Made by a program: the position numbers and the translations under genes. Source: Curculioniphilus buchneri (GTDB lineage Bacteria; Pseudomonadota; Gammaproteobacteria; Enterobacterales; Enterobacteriaceae). Taken from it: a stretch of DNA of 64,000 bases. Below the pieces are notes generated by a model. The model searched no databases. It was not told the DNA's origin and was given only the letters and a program-made list of their open reading frames with translations. Shown piece by piece: positions 16,695-28,969 of the stretch (position 1 is its first letter; every line of letters begins with the position of its first letter). The DNA lies in the NCBI RefSeq assembly GCF_964275155.1, contig NZ_OZ193413.1, positions 1,054,001 to 1,118,000 on the forward strand, written 5' to 3'.

Positions 16695-16771
16695 AGGCTT
16701 GTAGCTCAGATGGTTAGAGCACACCCCTGATAAGGGTGAGGTCGGTGGTTCAAATCCACTCAGGCCTACCA
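16695..16771 (+). tRNA. tRNA-Ile(GAT), copy B
   Basis: Identical to copy A: 77 nt with encoded CCA and anticodon GAT. It lies first in the 16S-23S spacer, the usual Ile-Ala order of enterobacterial rRNA operons. Confidence 0.97.
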
Positions 16772-16971
16772 AAAGCTTTTTATCTTATTGGTATTGTTTA
16801 TACATATAATAGTTGTTTTGAAAAATTCAATATATTGAATCTTATTTCTCATTTTTAAAATAAAAAATATTACTGCGTATATTATCTTATATAAGTTAAT
16901 AAATAATAATGTAGTTTCATTTTTATGTTGATATGATTTAAATCAATAATCGAATTTTTTGCAATGATAGA

Positions 16972-17044
16972 GGGGCTATAGCTCAATTGGGAGAGCACCT
17001 GTTTTGCACGCAGGAGGCTAGCGGTTCGATCCCGCTTAGCTCCA
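16972..17044 (+). tRNA. tRNA-Ala(TGC), copy B
   Basis: Identical to copy A: 73 nt, G3-U70 pair, anticodon TGC. It is followed by TCA, so CCA is not encoded. Confidence 0.97.
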
Positions 17045-17073
17045 TCAAATTAACATTATACAAGAAATATAAT

Positions 17074-17087
17074 GTCGTTCTTTAACA
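17074..17087 (+). promoter_or_regulatory. boxA antitermination element before 23S, copy B
   Basis: GTCGTTCTTTAACA followed by ATTTG matches the enterobacterial rRNA spacer boxA and mirrors 12269-12282. Confidence 0.75.
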
Positions 17088-17178
17088 ATTTGAAAAATAT
17101 TGAAATTTATAGGATTTTTTATCAAATCTTTAGTCTATAGTTTTTACTATTATTCGATAATAGACAGCTCAAGGTTGT

Positions 17179-20094
<2,916 letters not shown>

Positions 20095-20121
20095 CACAAC
20101 ACTTAAGCTGTTTAAAAGACA

Positions 20122-20148
20122 TCAATGTAAATTTTAAATTTACATTGA
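20122..20148. repeat. 13-bp palindrome in 23S-5S spacer, copy B
   Basis: Perfect dyad TCAATGTAAATTT plus complement around one base, mirroring 9208-9234. A second perfect 16-bp palindrome, TGTTTGATATCAAACA, follows about 25 bp further on. Confidence 0.7.
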
Positions 20149-20260
20149 CATTATGTATGTATATATTTATACATGTTTGATATCAAACATTAAATCAATA
20201 TTCGCATATATTTTAAAAAAATATATAACATGTTAATATTGTACATTTAATGAACAAATT

Positions 20261-20380
20261 TTCCTGGCGGCAATAGCACGGTAGACCTACCTGATTCCAT
20301 TCCGAACTCAGAAGTAAAATATCGTAGCGCCGATGGTAGTGTAGGGTTTCCCTATGTGAGAGTAGGACACTGCCAGGTCA
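20261..20380 (+). rRNA. rrf: 5S ribosomal RNA, copy B
   Basis: Identical to copy A over 120 nt, with the conserved CCGAACTCAGAAGT segment. Confidence 0.96.
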
Positions 20381-20528
20381 CTCATTATAGTTAAAGATTA
20401 AAACTTAAGATAAGAGCCATAAAATATTTAAAAACTTTTTCAAATTTATGTATTTGGTAGTAGGTTGATTATATTAATCAATAAATATTCTATCTCAAGA
20501 TAAGATCTTAAAAGATTTTTAAAAAAAT

Positions 20529-20602
20529 GGTGCGGTAGTTCAGCTGGTTAGAATGCCGGCCTGTCACGTCGGTGGTCGCGGGTTCGAACCCCGTCCGCAC
20601 CG
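20529..20602 (+). tRNA. tRNA-Asp(GTC), copy B
   Basis: Identical to copy A: 74 nt, anticodon GTC, followed by TCA in place of CCA. It closes the right operon, which converges on acnB 79 bp downstream. Confidence 0.97.
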
Positions 20603-20640
20603 TCATTTTCTTTCTTTATATCTCTTTGTTGATAGAATTT

Positions 20641-20671
20641 GTAAAAATAAATTATACTGATTTATTTTTAC
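20641..20671. terminator. Bidirectional hairpin between rRNA operon B and acnB
   Basis: GTAAAAATAAAT and ATTTATTTTTAC form a perfect 12-bp stem around TATACTG. It lies 38 bp past tRNA-Asp and 10 bp past the acnB stop, between convergent units, where a shared terminator is expected. No clear run of U follows. Confidence 0.5.
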
Positions 20672-20681
20672 TTAGCTAATT

Positions 20682-23291
20682 TTAAATAATGGCAGTTTGA
20701 AAAATCACTTGATTAGCTTTATGCGTGTATTCATTTAGCGTATCAAAATTTAAATAACGATAAGTATCTAAAGTTGTTTCTGTGTTGGCTAGCATCATCA
20801 TTTGTAGTAGATACTCTTTTACAGTAGGCAAGCGACCCAATAATGCTGTAATAGCTGCTAATTCTGCAGAAGCTAGATAGACATTAGCACCATGACCCAT
20901 ACGGTTAGGAAAGTTACGGGTAGAAGTAGATATTACTGTTGCGTTATCAGTAACTCGTGCTTGGTTTCCCATACATAATGAACAACCAGGAATTTCCATT
21001 CGTACATTGTTCTGATTAAAAATGCTATAATAGCCTTCTTTAATTAACTGCAGGGCATCCATTTTAGTTGGTGGTGCCATCCAAAGTCGAGTTAATAGTG
21101 AACCCTTATGATTTTTTAAAAGTTTACCCGCTGCTCTGAAATGACCTATATTAGTCATGCAAGATCCAATAAAAATTTCATCAACTTTAATATTTTCAAG
21201 TTCTGATAACATACGAGCATCATCAGGATCATTCGGTGCACATAAAATTGGTTCACAAATTTTAGCTAGGTCAATCTCAATTATTTCCACATATTCAGCA
21301 TTTGTATCTGCTTCTAGCAACGACGGACTAGACAACCAATTATACATTTCTTTGATTCTTCGTTCTATGGTACGACGATCTTCGTACTTTTCTGAAATCA
21401 TCCATTTTAACAGCACAATATTGGACTTCATGTATTCAATAATTGGTGTTGAATTAAGTTTTATAGTACAACCTGCAGCAGAACGTTCCGCTGAAGCATC
21501 TGCTAATTCAAAGGCTTGTTCTATTTTCAATTCTGGTAATCCTTCTATTTCTAAAATTCGACCAGAGAAAATATTTCGTTTATTTATTTTTTCTACTGTC
21601 AGAAGACCTTGTTTAATTGCATAATACGGAATTGCATGTACTAAATCACGTAAAGTAATTCCAGGTAACATATTTCCTTTGAAACGAACCAAAACTGATT
21701 CTGGCATATCTAACGGCATTACTCCAGTAGTAGCAGAAAAGGCTACTAAGCCAGAGCCTGCCGGAAATGAAATGCCAATTGGAAACCGAGTATGAGAATC
21801 ACCGCCTGTGCCAACGGTATCTGGTAATAACATACGATTTAGCCAAGAATGTATGATTCCGTCACCTGGACGTAGAGAAATTCCACCACGATTTATAATA
21901 AAATCCGGCAAAGTATGATGAAGCTCTATATCTACAGGCTTCGGATAAGCAGCAGTGTGACAGAAAGACTGCATTACTAGATCAGCGGAAAATCCTAAGC
22001 ATGCCAAATCTTTAAGTTCATCTCTTGTCATTGGACCGGTAGTATCTTGAGATCCTATAGAAGTTATTTTGGGTTCACAATACTGACCTGGACTAATGCC
22101 TTTTACACCGCAGGCTCGACCAACTATTTTTTGTGCTAAAGTATAGCCTGTATTATTAAAAATAATGTTTCGAGAGCGTTGAAAACTGGTTGTTAAAAAT
22201 GGTAATTTTAGAGATCTTCTCGCACGTTCAGTCAAATTTCGACCAATGATTAGTAAAATACGGCCACCAGCGCGCACTTCATCTATAAGAACATTGGTTT
22301 TCAAAGAAAAAGTAGCAAGTAGTTTGTTACGATTGTGATCGTATATCTTTCCTAAAAATGGATAAATGTCAATGACAGAGCCCATCTCAAAATTAGAGAC
22401 ATCTACTTCTATTGGCAATGCGCCAGCATCTTCCATAGTATTAAAAAAAATTGGTGCTATTTTACTGCCTAATACAATCCCACCACTACGTTTGTTTGGT
22501 ACATAGGGAATATCATTTCCCATGAACCAAAGTAGGGAATTAGTCGCAGATTTTCTTGAAGAACCTGTACCAATGATATCTCCGACATAAACCAGTGGAA
22601 ATCCTATTTTTTTCAACGTTTCTATTTGCTTTATAGGACCAATAATTCCTGGTTTATCTGGAAAAATACCGTCACGAGTATTTTTAAGCATTGCTAATGC
22701 ATGCAATGGAATATCTGGACGAGACCAAGCATCAGTCGCTGGGGAAAGATCATCAGTATTTGTTTCACCGACAACTTTAAAAACAGTAACAGTAATTTTT
22801 TCTGATAATGATGGACGGGACGAAAACCACTCTGCTTCAGCCCAAGAAGATATGATTTCTTTAGCATATAGATTACCAGCTTTAGCTTTTTCTTCAATAT
22901 CGTAAAAATAATCAAATATGAGTAATATATTTTTCAGCTTACGAGCGGCAATAGGAGCCAATTGCTCATTATCTAATACTTCTATTAAAGGTGCAACATT
23001 ATATCCACCTTGCATGGTACCGAGTAATTCAGTAGCTTTTTCTTTTGTTACTAATAAAGAATGTGCTTTTCCTTGAATAATAGCTGCTAAAAAACTAGCT
23101 TTAATATAAGCTGCTTCATCTACTCCCGGTGGTACACGATACGTTAATAAATGTAATAAATAGTCCTTCTCACCGTCTGGTGGCATTTCTAATAACTTCA
23201 CTAAAGACATCATTTGTATAGCATCGAGAGGTTTAGGGACAATACCTTGTGCAATACGTTGAGTAACATGCTTACGGTATTTTTCCAACAT
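20682..23291 (-). CDS. acnB: Aconitate hydratase B
   Basis: AcnB isomerises citrate to isocitrate (and handles 2-methylisocitrate) with a 4Fe-4S cluster. The 869-residue product matches E. coli AcnB (865) end to end, from [17 protein letters not shown] to the C-terminal FQTAII. The cluster cysteines are seen in [10 protein letters not shown] and in [12 protein letters not shown], and the AcnB-specific N-terminal HEAT-like domain and swivel domain ([20 protein letters not shown]) are present. A GAGGAGAG ribosome site precedes the ATG. The stop codon and the two bases of the last sense codon just upstream of it lie inside the right rRNA repeat arm. No other TCA genes are in the window, so whether it serves a cycle or only glutamate synthesis is open. 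Confidence 0.98.
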   Translation of the reverse strand: MLEKYRKHVTQRIAQGIVPKPLDAIQMMSLVKLLEMPPDGEKDYLLHLLTYRVPPGVDEAAYIKASFLAAIIQGKAHSLLVTKEKATELLGTMQGGYNVAPLIEVLDNEQLAPIAARKLKNILLIFDYFYDIEEKAKAGNLYAKEIISSWAEAEWFSSRPSLSEKITVTVFKVVGETNTDDLSPATDAWSRPDIPLHALAMLKNTRDGIFPDKPGIIGPIKQIETLKKIGFPLVYVGDIIGTGSSRKSATNSLLWFMGNDIPYVPNKRSGGIVLGSKIAPIFFNTMEDAGALPIEVDVSNFEMGSVIDIYPFLGKIYDHNRNKLLATFSLKTNVLIDEVRAGGRILLIIGRNLTERARRSLKLPFLTTSFQRSRNIIFNNTGYTLAQKIVGRACGVKGISPGQYCEPKITSIGSQDTTGPMTRDELKDLACLGFSADLVMQSFCHTAAYPKPVDIELHHTLPDFIINRGGISLRPGDGIIHSWLNRMLLPDTVGTGGDSHTRFPIGISFPAGSGLVAFSATTGVMPLDMPESVLVRFKGNMLPGITLRDLVHAIPYYAIKQGLLTVEKINKRNIFSGRILEIEGLPELKIEQAFELADASAERSAAGCTIKLNSTPIIEYMKSNIVLLKWMISEKYEDRRTIERRIKEMYNWLSSPSLLEADTNAEYVEIIEIDLAKICEPILCAPNDPDDARMLSELENIKVDEIFIGSCMTNIGHFRAAGKLLKNHKGSLLTRLWMAPPTKMDALQLIKEGYYSIFNQNNVRMEIPGCSLCMGNQARVTDNATVISTSTRNFPNRMGHGANVYLASAELAAITALLGRLPTVKEYLLQMMMLANTETTLDTYRYLNFDTLNEYTHKANQVIFQTAII

Positions 23292-24179
23292 GGCATGCTC
23301 TCCTCAATTTTATTATCGTAGAGAATTAGTTTCTATGTATAATTTAACAAAATTTGATTATTAAAACATAAATATGTGATGTTTTTTAAAAAATGCATAA
23401 TTTTCAGATAAAGAAAAATTTGGTTAACTATATTGTTAAATTAGTAGTGCATAATAATACCTACATACGATGTATGTTATACCATGAAAAGTATGGTAAC
23501 CAGCACTAGGGTAGTAGTATCCTTCTATTAATTAATAATATCTACATATTATTTTTTAAGTTATTTTGTCATATCGTGAAGTAAACATTATTTAAATGTA
23601 TTTATTAGCAATTAGGTTAATTTATAATATTTAATTTTCAACTCGTAGCTCTAGTTACCAAGAACACACTTATGCTAATTAGAAAAATTAATAATATTTA
23701 ACTATAAATAATTATTAAATCACTATCGTATGAGCATAACCAATAAAAAAATGACAAACAATCTTCAAGAAAAATAAATATTCTTATTTGATGAACGGAT
23801 ATCTGCTTATATTCAGATGAATATAGTAATTAAATGAATTATAATTCAGAATAATTGACATTAAGTTTTAACATTGTTCTAAAAATATAATTTTTTAAAT
23901 GTGACGTATCTACAAAATAGAATCACTAAAAAAAACGTTATGAAACCAGCTAATGATTTTGATAATTTTAGTATTAATATAAAATTATGTCTATAATGTG
24001 CAATCCATTACTAAGTTTAATACACAAAAAATGATGTATAGTGATTTTAGAAAAATTTTTTTAATGGCATTGATGCATGCGAGTTAATATATATTAAACA
24101 TGTTTAATATGTACCATCTACTTGTTTTTAACCATTCTTATATATTTAAATTTTATTTAAATAATAGCTTTAGACTAAA
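23292..24179. other. Non-coding stretch between acnB and gltP
   Basis: About 0.9 kb of AT-rich DNA without a supported gene. It holds the acnB upstream region at its left end. A perfect 20-bp palindrome, ATATTAAACATGTTTAATAT, lies at 24091-24110, about 70 bp beyond the gltP stop. Confidence 0.6.
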
Positions 24180-25496
24180 TTAATCTTTATTGGCGAGAAT
24201 TTTTTTCTCATATGCAAGTCCTTGTTCTTTATTGTACTGATTTTCCCATTTAGCAATCACAAGCACTGCCAACGCATTGCCAACTACATTAAGTGCTGTA
24301 CGAGCCATGTCTAGAATACGGTCAATACCTGCTATAAATGCTAAACCTTCTAAAGGAATACCAACGCTACCAAGCGTTGCTAACAGCACAACAAAGGATA
24401 CTCCCGGTACGCCTGCAATACCTTTGGAAGTAACCATCAACGTTAATACCAGTACTACTTCCTGACTAAGAGATAAATTAATACCATAAAGCTGCGCAAT
24501 AAAAATCGCAGCAATACTCTGATATAGAGTTGAGCCATCTAAATTAAATGAATATCCAGTAGGAACAACAAATCCGGTAATTGCTGCCGGTGCTCCATAT
24601 GCTTCCATTTTCTCAATGATACGTGGTAATACACTTTCTGAACTAGCAGTAGAAAAAGCTAAAATTAGTTCTTCTTTTAAAATGTAAATTAAGGTTACAA
24701 TACGTAGTCCGCACACTCGTGCAACGGCGCCTAAAATTACCAAAGCAAAAAAGATAATGGCACTGTATACTAAAATCAAAAGCTTGGCTAACGGCAAAAG
24801 CGATGAAAAGCCAAAAGTAGCTACAGTAACTGAAAGAAGTGCAAAAACTCCTACTGGAGCATAGCGCATTAGCATATGTGTTACTTTGAACATAGTATCT
24901 GCTGTTGCCTTAAAGAAGGCTAATAATGGAGCACGAGTATCGCATGGTAATGATGATAAACCCAAACCAAATAGAACAGAAAAAAAGATAATTGGTAACA
25001 TATCTCCTGCAGCCATCGCAGAAAAAATATTAGATGGAATAAGCGATAGAATAGTCCCTATTAGACTATGATCTCCAAATTGCACTTCAAGTGCAGTCTG
25101 TTTATATTGTGAAATATCTACCATGGCTAGCGTTGACATATCGATTCCATAACCTGGACGAAATATATTAGCAAGGGTAATACCTAGAAGAATTGATAAT
25201 GTAGTAATGAATTCGAAATAAAGAATGGTCTTCAATCCTATACTTCCGAGAGTTTTAGCATCGCCAATACTTGCAATGCCTACTACTAATGTAGTAATTA
25301 CAATAGGTACCACAATCATTTTGATCATGCGGATGAAAATGTCACCAGCTGGTGAGAGAAAATTAGTAATCATCCAATCACGCGATGTTTCTTGATTATG
25401 TAATAATGCCCCAAGTAAAATACCTAAGATTAATGCAACAATAATTTGCCAAGCCAATTTTATTTTTAATTTTTTCATAACAGTAATAATTTCCAT
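24180..25496 (-). CDS. gltP: Proton/glutamate-aspartate symporter
   Basis: GltP imports glutamate and aspartate with protons across the inner membrane (dicarboxylate/amino acid:cation symporter family). The sequence follows E. coli GltP closely: LAWQIIVALILGILLG in the first helix, SPAGDIFIRMIKMIVVPIV, the helical hairpin FSTASSESVLP, the substrate-site helix PTGYSFNLDGSTLYQS, and the second hairpin TSKGIAGVPGVSFVVL. About eight membrane segments are expected. At 438 residues it is the usual size. The first ATG (25496) has GAG nine bases upstream; MKKLKIKLAWQ six codons later (25478) aligns better with the E. coli start, so the true start is uncertain. It is monocistronic here and no regulator is adjacent. 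Confidence 0.95.
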   Translation of the reverse strand: MEIITVMKKLKIKLAWQIIVALILGILLGALLHNQETSRDWMITNFLSPAGDIFIRMIKMIVVPIVITTLVVGIASIGDAKTLGSIGLKTILYFEFITTLSILLGITLANIFRPGYGIDMSTLAMVDISQYKQTALEVQFGDHSLIGTILSLIPSNIFSAMAAGDMLPIIFFSVLFGLGLSSLPCDTRAPLLAFFKATADTMFKVTHMLMRYAPVGVFALLSVTVATFGFSSLLPLAKLLILVYSAIIFFALVILGAVARVCGLRIVTLIYILKEELILAFSTASSESVLPRIIEKMEAYGAPAAITGFVVPTGYSFNLDGSTLYQSIAAIFIAQLYGINLSLSQEVVLVLTLMVTSKGIAGVPGVSFVVLLATLGSVGIPLEGLAFIAGIDRILDMARTALNVVGNALAVLVIAKWENQYNKEQGLAYEKKILANKD

Positions 25497-26000
25497 ACGT
25501 TACTCATTTTTGAAAGACATTACTTTCTTCGAAAGACATTGATTATTTTCGTTACTCGATTTATTTCTATCTGTTTTGATTTACATAAATCGGAAAATAT
25601 TTAAAGTTATGCCATATTTTTGAAGTAATTTCATGTTTTCTTACCTTTTAGTACATTATTGGAATATTTCTATTATATCTAAAATAATAATATGTTAATT
25701 TTTTGATTTTCAGTTTAATATATTACGACGATTATATGTATAATTTAAGGGTCAAATCAATGATAAACATAGCTGAAATACACAATAAAATTATTAAACG
25801 TGTTTATATCTTAATCTAAATGATCGTATATTTTTAATATATATAAATTTATAAAGATAAATAAATCTTCTTTAAAAACATTGATCAAAACACTACAGTT
25901 ATATTATGACAACAGTAAAAAAGATACTAGTTGCTTTTTTAATAAGGCACGTTTCTACATAATTTAGACAAGTTCCTTTATAAAAAGCAATACCTTAAAC

Positions 26001-26030
26001 TTTAAAAAAAGTAACTTTAAAAAAAGTAAC
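26001..26030. repeat. 15-bp exact tandem duplication
   Basis: TTTAAAAAAAGTAAC occurs twice with no gap, in non-coding DNA. Confidence 0.85.
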
Positions 26031-26651
26031 TTTAGGTTTGATCTAATATCGTCGGTATTTATAGTCGAATAGTAAAGAACAGGATAACAATGACATAATC
26101 ATGTCATCAAAATGTAAATTTTCTGTATTTTCCATATATAATGGTATTTGTTGATATATCTGTTTATTACACGCTATAACAAAAACAATTTATTAAAAAA
26201 TATGGTAATTTTCTTCTATAGTTAATAGACTATTTAATAGTAGGATCAGTATTACTATATATTACGTTTATGTCACATATTTCATATATTATCGTTGTTA
26301 AAAATAGTTTATATGCAAAAATTTTTTACAGATTCTATGATCATGGTTAAACATGACAACAATTATTAATATAGAATATAGATTGAAGATATTGAATATT
26401 CAAAAAAACATCTTAAATAAGATGTGATGATACATTGCAATATCATAATAATTCAATTAATCATCCGGTGATAATCTTTACCTATTTATCATTAAAATTG
26501 ATAAGATACATACTTTTAAAAAGATACACTCCATTATTACTTCAATAAAAATTAATTTTATTGAATTTATTGAATATAGTTAACGAGTATTTATATTGAT
26601 AGAAATACTTAATCTGAATGATATCAATATCAGTAATAAATATAGGCATAG

Positions 26652-26863
26652 CATGTTATGTAACATGGCAGCTTTTTATCACGATTAATAATCGTGTTGT
26701 GCATTATGCAATTAGTAAAATATTTAATTTATCTTTATTTATGATCGTAAGGTGTCAATACGTATTAATGTAAGTACTATATAATCTTTATATTTATATG
26801 AATCAGTCTAACTAGATAATTAAGAATCATTGATGTGTGTCAATGATACCTGTTTTCAGGTAT
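26652..26863. repeat. Cluster of perfect short hairpins in non-coding DNA
   Basis: Four perfect dyads lie close together: CATGTTA/TAACATG (26652-26667), CACGATT/AATCGTG (26680-26696), ATCATTGA/TCAATGAT (26826-26847) and ATACCTG-TTTT-CAGGTAT (26846-26863). Palindromic TGCATTATGCA and AATACGTATT lie between them. None has an obvious U run. They could be terminator relics or part of a structured RNA. Confidence 0.5.
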
Positions 26864-28969
26864 ATCTTCAACTAATTTTTTAATTAGAAACGTTACGTTA
26901 TTGAAGTAATATATTCAATTAATTTTAATTAAAAAAATATACATGTAAAAAATTATTTAGTAAATATATAATTATCGAGGCATAATGACTCTATCATGAA
27001 ATTAGATCTAATAGATTGCTTATTATCAATGTTTTATATTATAAATTTAGCTACCTGATATATACATATCATATCATATTAAGCATTTCGTCATATGACG
27101 TTTATATATAATCAAAGATTACTTATAATTACTATATTATTAGTAAATTTATATTTACGAAAGTTTAATTAAAAACCGCTAATTTTATTGCCTTAATGTT
27201 AATAAAATATTTTTATACTTAATATTATAGACTGAGACTGTTATTTCCCATTATATTACATTTCAATTAAAGAAGTCTAATCTAATCCAAAATTTGACTT
27301 TATACTAATATTATAAAATGATAACGCTATTGTGATAGTACCAAATTAATTTAATATCTATTAATATTACTTGCATTGATGTTTTTTAAAATAAAATATA
27401 TAACGTGTTTGTTAATCTGAATTTATTATATTAAATAGGCTTCATATATTGAGTTAATGATTATTAAATATGTTCTAACCTTTAATTGAATTATATTGTA
27501 TTGTAATATGCTTTATAATATTTTTTTGAATAGGAAAATAACTGTGATAATAAACACTACAGAACATAATGTATATGTTATTACGAACTTGTTACTTTAC
27601 TGATTATGTATTTCTAGACCTAAATTCTTTCAAAGATCACTTTAAAATGTTTTAAGTTGATCGCTGTTTGATTCATTAGTTCTGGACTAATATCCGACAT
27701 ACTAAATTATATGCAAATATGATTAATTAATTTTACAATTATTTTACTATCAATGTTTTTATTTTATTATTATATAGGATATATAATAACATAATGCTCA
27801 TATCGCGGTTTAAATATTTTCAATTATTGGATTAAAGGTAATTATATGTATTCATAATGTTATATAAATTAATATCGCTTTCTATGACATTAATACATAA
27901 AGAAAAGCATATTTTATAAAATTTTTATAAAATATATCTTTTTACTTTTAGAAAATATCTATCATAGACAATCTTAAATTATAACTAATCTAGCAGAGTG
28001 AAATTAGAAAGTTATATAAAAAAATAAACAGTGTTTCTTACTTATCTAATTCTGTTCATATTAATCAAAATTAATAATTAAATTTACATACTACTAAAAT
28101 TTTACATATATATGATAATAGTCAATTTATTAATAATTAGCACTAATAAAATTGTTTAAATCTTTTTAACTATATCCGTGTCAAGTAATGTGTTTATTAA
28201 TTAATTTAAACAATGCTTTTCATATTGTGTCTTATAGTATAAGACTATACTTACAGTATTATAGCATCCGGTGACTTCAATAAATATATTACAATTTTCG
28301 AAAATTTTTAAATTTTTAAAACATCATTTTTACTAGCCTTTATAAAAAATTATTTTTTAAACACTATGTATTATCTTATAATACTCCTACATGCTCAGTA
28401 TTTAAAATCAAAATACGAAATTTTATTAAAATATTGAAAATAAAAATAAAATTGTCTAAATTTAGAGTTAAAATTTAAAAGAACAAAAAAATATTTTTAA
28501 ATTTTAAATTTAAAAGACAAAAATTATTAAAATAAATTTAGTGAATTTTATTTAAAGGGTGTATATAAGAATATAATTTTCTTGTATAAAAAAGTATTTA
28601 ATTATGGTAAATACCATTTATTTTAATATATACGTTGTCAATTTCCATTAATTTCCTTTGTAAAACTAGATAATAAAATCTTTATTTCATGCGATTAAAT
28701 TACTCTAAATATTTTTAGATTATTTATAAAGATATCGAGTTCTATGCTAAGTATATACTCTAGCACACAACTTAAATAGTTCGAACGAAAAATTCATCGG
28801 AATATTTCATTCGACAAAAGTTGCTGGACAAATATTTGAAATAATGCATATATTTTATGTGCTTAGACCACGAGTATCAACACCTCTATAATACATTTGG
28901 TTAGATATTATGATTTTAATTACCTTCTATGATAAATTTTCAAATCATAGAAAATACCTAAATAAAATT

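Larger units (their letters stand above)
25497..28969. other. 3.5-kb gene desert between gltP and lptD
   Basis: I find no gene, tRNA or convincing relic here. E. coli has djlA beside lptD, but no trace is recognisable. A - strand start near 27700 reads MSDISPELMNQTAINLKHF and stops after 26 codons; I could not place it. The region holds an exact 15-bp tandem duplication (26001-26030) and a cluster of short perfect dyads at 26652-26863. Confidence 0.6.

Noticed and set aside
21157..21624. 155-codon frame on the + strand within acnB
   Set aside because: It is antisense to a well-conserved catalytic region of acnB, with no ribosome site or recognisable product.
28910..28969. Upstream in-frame start for lptD (MILITFYDKFSN...)
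   Set aside because: It would put 20 residues before a normal signal peptide and has no counterpart in E. coli LptD.
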